Assembly (NCBI GenBank): GCA_035438585.1
Contig: DAORIO010000006.1
Span: 1-23,221, forward strand
From: DAORIO01 sp035438585
GTDB lineage: Bacteria > Patescibacteriota > Minisyncoccia > Phycocordibacterales > UBA9973
Length of the DNA stretch: 23,221 nucleotides
Direction of reading: 5' to 3'
The notes under the pieces are model-generated. The model had not been told where the DNA came from, searched no databases, and was given only the letters and a program-made list of their open reading frames with translations. Shown piece after piece: positions 21,209 through 23,221 of the stretch. Positions within the stretch are counted from its first letter, which is position 1; each line of letters opens with the position of its first letter. A program made the position numbers and the translations under genes.

Positions 21209-21236
21209 TTGATTTAATAATAAATTTTGGTAGTAT
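21209..21236 (+). promoter_or_regulatory. Promoter of tRNA-Gly
   Basis: TTGATT (21209-21214), a 16-nt spacer, then TAGTAT (21231-21236), giving a start about 7 nt before the mature tRNA. The -35 directly follows the T-run of the preceding terminator. Confidence 0.5.
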
Positions 21237-21249
21237 GATATTTACCAAT

Positions 21250-21320
21250 GCGGGATTGGTTTAGTGGTAGAATACCTGCCTTCCAAGCAGGGGACAAGAG
21301 TTCGATTCTCTTATCCCGCA
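21250..21320 (+). tRNA. tRNA-Gly (anticodon UCC)
   Basis: A complete 71-nt cloverleaf. The acceptor GCGGGAT pairs with ATCCCGC, followed by discriminator A. The anticodon stem CCTGC/GCAGG holds the loop CTTCCAA with anticodon TCC. The T-arm has GAGTTCGATTCTC. CCA is not encoded (the next bases are CAT). Its last 18 bases and the next two recur as a 20-bp direct repeat 175 bp downstream. Confidence 0.95.
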
Positions 21321-21497
21321 CATAAAATACAGGGTCCGGATGCAACGCATTCGGGCTCTTGTATTTTACTGCGGTAGGAGAATCGAAAGCCGGAGACGCG
21401 AAGCCACCCCGAGTTTTACGAGGGATGTTGTCGAGGCGGGGTCGCGAAAATTTTATGCAATAAAAATTATTTGTGACCGATTCTCTTATCCCGCACA
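21303..21497 (+). mobile_element. Small non-coding insertion at the 3' end of tRNA-Gly
   Basis: A 20-bp direct repeat of the tRNA 3' end, CGATTCTCTTATCCCGCACA, stands at 21303-21322 and again at 21478-21497. Between them are, in order: an imperfect hairpin with arms TAAAATAC/GTATTTTA (21323-21368), an inverted copy of the tRNA end (TGCGGTAGGAGAATCG, 21370-21385), a GC-richer core of about 85 nt, and the junction GTGACCGATTCTC. The original tRNA terminator now lies after the second copy. There is no coding potential: the open frame on the other strand is antisense to the tRNA and element. The core is homologous to that in the tRNA-Pro insertion. It looks like a tRNA-targeting, non-autonomous mobile element or a remnant of a tyrosine-recombinase island. 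Confidence 0.7.
21323..21368 (+). other. Hairpin directly after tRNA-Gly
   Basis: TAAAATACA-GGGTCCGGATGC pairs with GCATTCGGGCTCTTGTATTTTA with one bulge and some G-U pairs, loop AAC. It lies where the tRNA terminator would be but lacks a proper T-run inside the duplex, and could serve as an RNA 3' processing or stop signal brought by the insertion. Confidence 0.5.
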
Positions 21498-21534
21498 AAT
21501 TAAAAAACCCAACTTTTGTTGGGTTTTTTAATTT
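21497..21534 (+). terminator. Displaced terminator of tRNA-Gly
   Basis: A perfect 17-bp inverted repeat (AAATTAAAAAACCCAAC and its complement) around TTTT. It follows directly on the second copy of the tRNA 3' end, as expected for the original tRNA terminator. Confidence 0.9.
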
Positions 21535-21536
21535 GC

Positions 21537-21542
21537 TATACT
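21537..21542 (+). promoter_or_regulatory. -10 element of the small secreted protein gene
   Basis: TGC-TATACT lies 7 nt before the ATG at 21550 and immediately after the terminator. No good -35. Another near-leaderless arrangement. Confidence 0.45.
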
Positions 21543-21549
21543 ACTAATT

Positions 21550-21864
21550 ATGAAAAATACATATTTAATCGCAATTTTATTTTTAATAATAGGATTAATA
21601 GGTGGGCAATTTTTGGATTTGAATATAAATGATCAAGAAGGATCTGTTATAAGTACAACAGATATAAAATTAGATAGAGATGAAAATCTAGAACCAATCG
21701 AAAATTTCACAGTCATTGAAATACCAGACAACCAAAGACAATATGCCTGCTGGTCAGATGCAGGTGGCCCATTATTTATATCAGGAGAAGGATCAAATTC
21801 TGGAACAATTGTTATAGGAGGAATAACTTGGAGCTGTTATGCAATAACTTTTAATGTTTCTTAA
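21550..21864 (+). CDS. Unknown small secreted or membrane-anchored protein
   Basis: A 104-aa protein with an N-terminal hydrophobic helix (MKNTYLIAILFLIIGLIGGQFL, about 4-22) that is either a signal peptide or an uncleaved anchor. The rest is acidic and then beta-like. Two Cys (C67 in QYACWSDAGGPLF and C95 in TWSCYAITF) could form a disulfide. Family not recognised. The gene sits alone between the two tRNA-associated insertions, closed by a strong terminator that also served the converging tRNA-Pro before its insertion. Confidence 0.7.
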   Translation: MKNTYLIAILFLIIGLIGGQFLDLNINDQEGSVISTTDIKLDRDENLEPIENFTVIEIPDNQRQYACWSDAGGPLFISGEGSNSGTIVIGGITWSCYAITFNVS

Positions 21865-21915
21865 ACACCTTTAGATTCTCAATGCGAGACAAGTATTTTT
21901 CTCGCTTACTGTCGA

Positions 21916-21957
21916 AAAATAACAACAGCAGGACTTTTGTCCTGCTGTTGTTATTTT
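21916..21957. terminator. Bidirectional terminator between the small secreted gene and the tRNA-Pro insertion
   Basis: A perfect 19-bp inverted repeat (AAAATAACAACAGCAGGAC and its complement) around TTTT. On the minus strand it directly follows the second, degenerate copy of the tRNA-Pro 3' end, so it is probably the original tRNA-Pro terminator. Confidence 0.9.
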
Positions 21958-22203
21958 GTCGGAGTGCCGAGATATATCTCCTTACAGGAGCAGTACAAAA
22001 AGCGAGAATCGGTCACAAGTAAATTTACTGACGAAAATTTCTCGCAACCCCGGCTCGCTGTTTTTGCCTTTGTTGCACAAAACAAAAACAAGGCTCCGCC
22101 TTTCGATTCCGGACGCAAGTGAAGCAGTTCACTTGCTCACCCCGACAAAATAAAAAAGACAGAACAAGAGTTCTATCTTTTTTATTTTGTCGGGGTGCCG
22201 AGA
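21951..22203 (-). mobile_element. Small non-coding insertion at the 3' end of tRNA-Pro
   Basis: The 22-bp tRNA 3' end plus flank (22203-22182) recurs at 21972-21951 with one mismatch (GGGG against GGAG), 231 bp away. In tRNA direction the insertion contains a 28-bp inverted repeat that returns the tRNA acceptor end in inverted orientation (22197-22138). Next is a 9-bp GCAAGTGAA/TTCACTTGC hairpin (22136-22115), then GGAATCGAAAGGCGGAGCC. A core of about 90 nt ends in TTGTGACCGATTCTC (22018-22004), and a short stretch with the palindrome GAGATATATCTC leads to the second tRNA end. No gene is present in the 325 bases between 21865 and 22189. The core matches that after tRNA-Gly. Confidence 0.7.
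22138..22197 (-). terminator. 28-bp inverted repeat including the tRNA-Pro acceptor end
   Basis: Positions 22138-22165 and 22170-22197 pair at 27 of 28 positions, with loop AAGA. The single mismatch becomes a G-U pair in minus-strand RNA. The inner part (AAAAAAGA.../...TCTTTTTT) is a usable terminator. The outer part consists of the tRNA acceptor strand itself. Confidence 0.85.
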
Positions 22204-22260
22204 ATCGAACTCGGCCCTTATGTTCCCAAAACATATATACTACCGATATACTACACCCCG
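22190..22260 (-). tRNA. tRNA-Pro (anticodon UGG)
   Basis: A complete 71-nt cloverleaf on the minus strand. The acceptor CGGGGTG pairs with CACCCCG, followed by discriminator A. The anticodon stem TATGT/ACATA holds the loop TTTGGGA with anticodon TGG, and the T-arm is CCGAG-TTCGATT-CTCGG. The D-stem is weak (GTAT with a G-U pair). CCA is not encoded. The 3' end overlaps a long inverted repeat and is repeated downstream. Confidence 0.93.
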
Positions 22261-22275
22261 TTACAATGTCTTCAA

Positions 22276-22284
22276 ATCCTATCA
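22276..22284 (-). promoter_or_regulatory. Possible -10 of tRNA-Pro
   Basis: Minus-strand TGA-TAGGAT, extended -10 type, about 15 nt before the mature tRNA. The -35 region is the T-rich run of the preceding terminator and gives no clear hexamer. Confidence 0.4.
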
Positions 22285-22298
22285 CAAGAAGGAAAAAG

Positions 22299-22332
22299 AA
22301 AAAAGCCGTCCAAATAATTTGGTACGGCTTTA
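22299..22332 (-). terminator. Terminator of the 139-aa gene
   Basis: AAAGCCGT-CCAAAT and ATTTGG-T-ACGGCTTT form a long stem with a one-base bulge. On the minus strand it is followed by a T-rich run, 15 nt after the gene's TAG. Confidence 0.85.
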
Positions 22333-22346
22333 TCAATTTCAACCTA

Positions 22347-22766
22347 CTAAGAAAGATTTTTAGCAATTTCCACTTCTGCGATACATTTTTTTGTAATGTG
22401 AGAAAAACAGTGCATGTGATCAAACATCTTAAGATCCGTTAAAATGTTTTCCTTTGTTGTTAAATCAGTTGCCTTAACAAAATCGTGATAATGTTCAAAG
22501 AATTTATTTTTTGACAGAAAAAGTTTTTGACCTAAGCCAAGAATAAGACTTTGTCTTTTGGTTAGAACTGAATTTCCGACCACACATTTTTTTTCACTCT
22601 TCAATTTCAGAAGAGCAACGCCAAGAAGATTTTTTTCATTAAACTTCAACTTGATAACATTACTTGTACTTTTGGCCATTTTAAGCCTGTCTTGTTTTCT
22701 TTTCTTATCCTGTTCCTGAATTCTTTTAAGCCTTTCTCTTGGAGTTAATTTTTTTTCTGAAGTCAT
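22347..22766 (-). CDS. Unknown basic 139-aa protein
   Basis: A soluble protein with a very basic N-terminal third (RERLKRIQEQDKKRKQDRLKMAK, residues about 10-32), which suggests binding to nucleic acid or ribosomes. A more regular part follows (VIKLKFNEKNLLGVALLKLK, then LTKRQSLILGLGQKLFLSKNKFFEHYHDFVKATDLTTKEN). The end has Cys and His residues (FDHMHCFSHITKKC). Three Cys and five His might bind metal, but no standard zinc-finger spacing is clear. Family not recognised. It is the only gene between its terminator and a weak upstream promoter (TTGATT with TAAACC at 17 nt). Confidence 0.65.
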   Translation of the reverse strand: MTSEKKLTPRERLKRIQEQDKKRKQDRLKMAKSTSNVIKLKFNEKNLLGVALLKLKSEKKCVVGNSVLTKRQSLILGLGQKLFLSKNKFFEHYHDFVKATDLTTKENILTDLKMFDHMHCFSHITKKCIAEVEIAKNLS

Positions 22767-22842
22767 AATTTAGTTTTTTAAGGTTTAACATTTGGTTCTT
22801 TTCGAATCAATACTAACCCACAAAACTGCTTATGTCAATGAT

Positions 22843-23221
22843 TTACGGTTGTAAAACATCAGCACTCTCCCCTTTTAGAGTTATAACTACACTTTTTATA
22901 GTATCAAATTGTTTTAGGGTACTTTCTATTTGTGCTCTCGCCTGCCCCACCAAACACGATCCCCCGCTTGGTAATTTTTCAAAATCAATATTTGCTACGT
23001 CCCCCATTATGTTTATTGAATTAAGTTTCGCGTCACCGAGCGAAGAATAATATCCATGAGTTTTTTCTAATTCATTTGGACCCAATAGGAGCTTTTCGAT
23101 TGTAAGCGTTGCCATATTTGGCTCGTCTTTGATTCTACGTTTCACAGGAAACACCTTTGAACAATCTAAAGTATTTGGATTTAAGGCTGTATTTCCCAAA
23201 AATATAATTATTTCTCTTATT
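22843..23221 (-). CDS. GerMN-domain protein (5' end outside the window)
   Basis: The frame runs open to the window edge, with about 126 codons seen and ending in TAA. The visible protein is a GerMN (sporulation/germination-type) domain. It reads IREIIIFLGN, then DCSKVFPVKRRIKDEPNMAT, then IEKLLLGPNELEKTHGYYSS. The rest is INIMGDVANIDFEKLPSGGS, then CLVGQARAQIESTLKQFDTI and SVVITLKGESADVLQP. In CPR and many non-sporulating bacteria this domain stands in small anchored or secreted proteins of unknown role; the N-terminal anchor would lie beyond the edge. A TTG at 23199 could act as a start but would remove the first conserved strand, so the gene is treated as truncated by the window. Confidence 0.85.
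   Translation of the reverse strand, partial: IREIIIFLGNTALNPNTLDCSKVFPVKRRIKDEPNMATLTIEKLLLGPNELEKTHGYYSSLGDAKLNSINIMGDVANIDFEKLPSGGSCLVGQARAQIESTLKQFDTIKSVVITLKGESADVLQP

Noticed and set aside
21214..21498. 94-aa minus-strand open frame across tRNA-Gly and its insertion
   Set aside because: It is antisense to the tRNA (the part reading LLSPAWKAGILPLNQSR is the tRNA complement) and to the non-coding element; there is no start context and no family.
21303..22203. A true genomic island between tRNA-Gly and tRNA-Pro
   Set aside because: Each tRNA has its own nearby direct repeat, with different sequences, and the only gene between them is one small secreted protein with no integrase; two separate small insertions explain the data better.
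22025..22442. Open frames on both strands across tRNA-Pro
   Set aside because: They are translations of the tRNA and its inverted repeats (for example ENRTRPLCSQNIYTTDILHP), a known type of false protein; the tRNA cloverleaf is complete.
1..23221. CRISPR array or cas genes
   Set aside because: No set of regularly spaced repeats is present; the repeats found are tRNA ends, terminators, one tandem pair and coding repeats.
1..23221. UGA recoding as glycine, as in Gracilibacteria/SR1
   Set aside because: All long housekeeping genes read through without in-frame UGA, and the 177-aa gene at 18252 ends in TGA, so the standard code fits.

Overview
The window looks like the chromosome of a Patescibacteria (CPR) bacterium, most likely Parcubacteria-like. 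The clues are low GC, short intergenic gaps each closed by a strong stem-loop terminator, start codons without Shine-Dalgarno sequences, a streamlined set of housekeeping genes, and large secreted proteins of a style common in Parcubacteria (Trp-rich GW repeats, Cys-paired Ig-like domains, a Gly-rich domain and CxDGIDNDGDG repeats). The genetic code is standard: every long gene reads through without in-frame UGA, and TGA ends one gene. The taxonomic call is inference from gene style, not from a marker tree.

Layout. 1-2270: start of an unknown gene running off the left edge, recJ, and a divergent HIT-family hydrolase. 2272-4262: glycolytic pair tpiA-pgk. 4273-8468: a three-gene unit for secreted or surface proteins (small membrane protein, 811-aa Trp-repeat/Ig-like protein, Gly-rich protein). 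8531-11532: a multi-pass membrane protein, a trigger factor lacking the PPIase domain, and two small membrane or secreted proteins. 11613-15081: nusA followed by a K+-independent proton-pumping pyrophosphatase; nusA has a leader containing an intrinsic terminator. 15087-15670: a lipoprotein gene of foreign appearance. 15697-18146: clpP and rny (RNase Y), with a displaced second copy of the rny 3' end next to a REP-like motif. 18215-19661: an unknown 177-aa protein and a SIMPL-domain protein. 19738-21208: HU and two unknown small proteins, each with its own promoter and terminator. 21209-22300: tRNA-Gly(UCC) and tRNA-Pro(UGG). 22299-23221: an unknown basic protein and the 3' part of a GerMN-domain protein cut by the window edge.

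The most unusual part is 21250-22260. Both tRNA genes carry, directly after their 3' ends, short non-coding insertions with homologous cores. Each insertion is flanked by a direct repeat of the tRNA 3' end, and an inverted copy of that 3' end follows each tRNA. They look like members of one small, tRNA-targeting, non-autonomous element family. At rny, a displaced 3' end encodes an identical 15-residue peptide through entirely different synonymous codons, which suggests a comparable 'gene end replaced and restored' event. A second theme is expression signals: many genes have a -10-like hexamer only 6-9 nt before the ATG and no Shine-Dalgarno sequence, which predicts leaderless or near-leaderless mRNAs.
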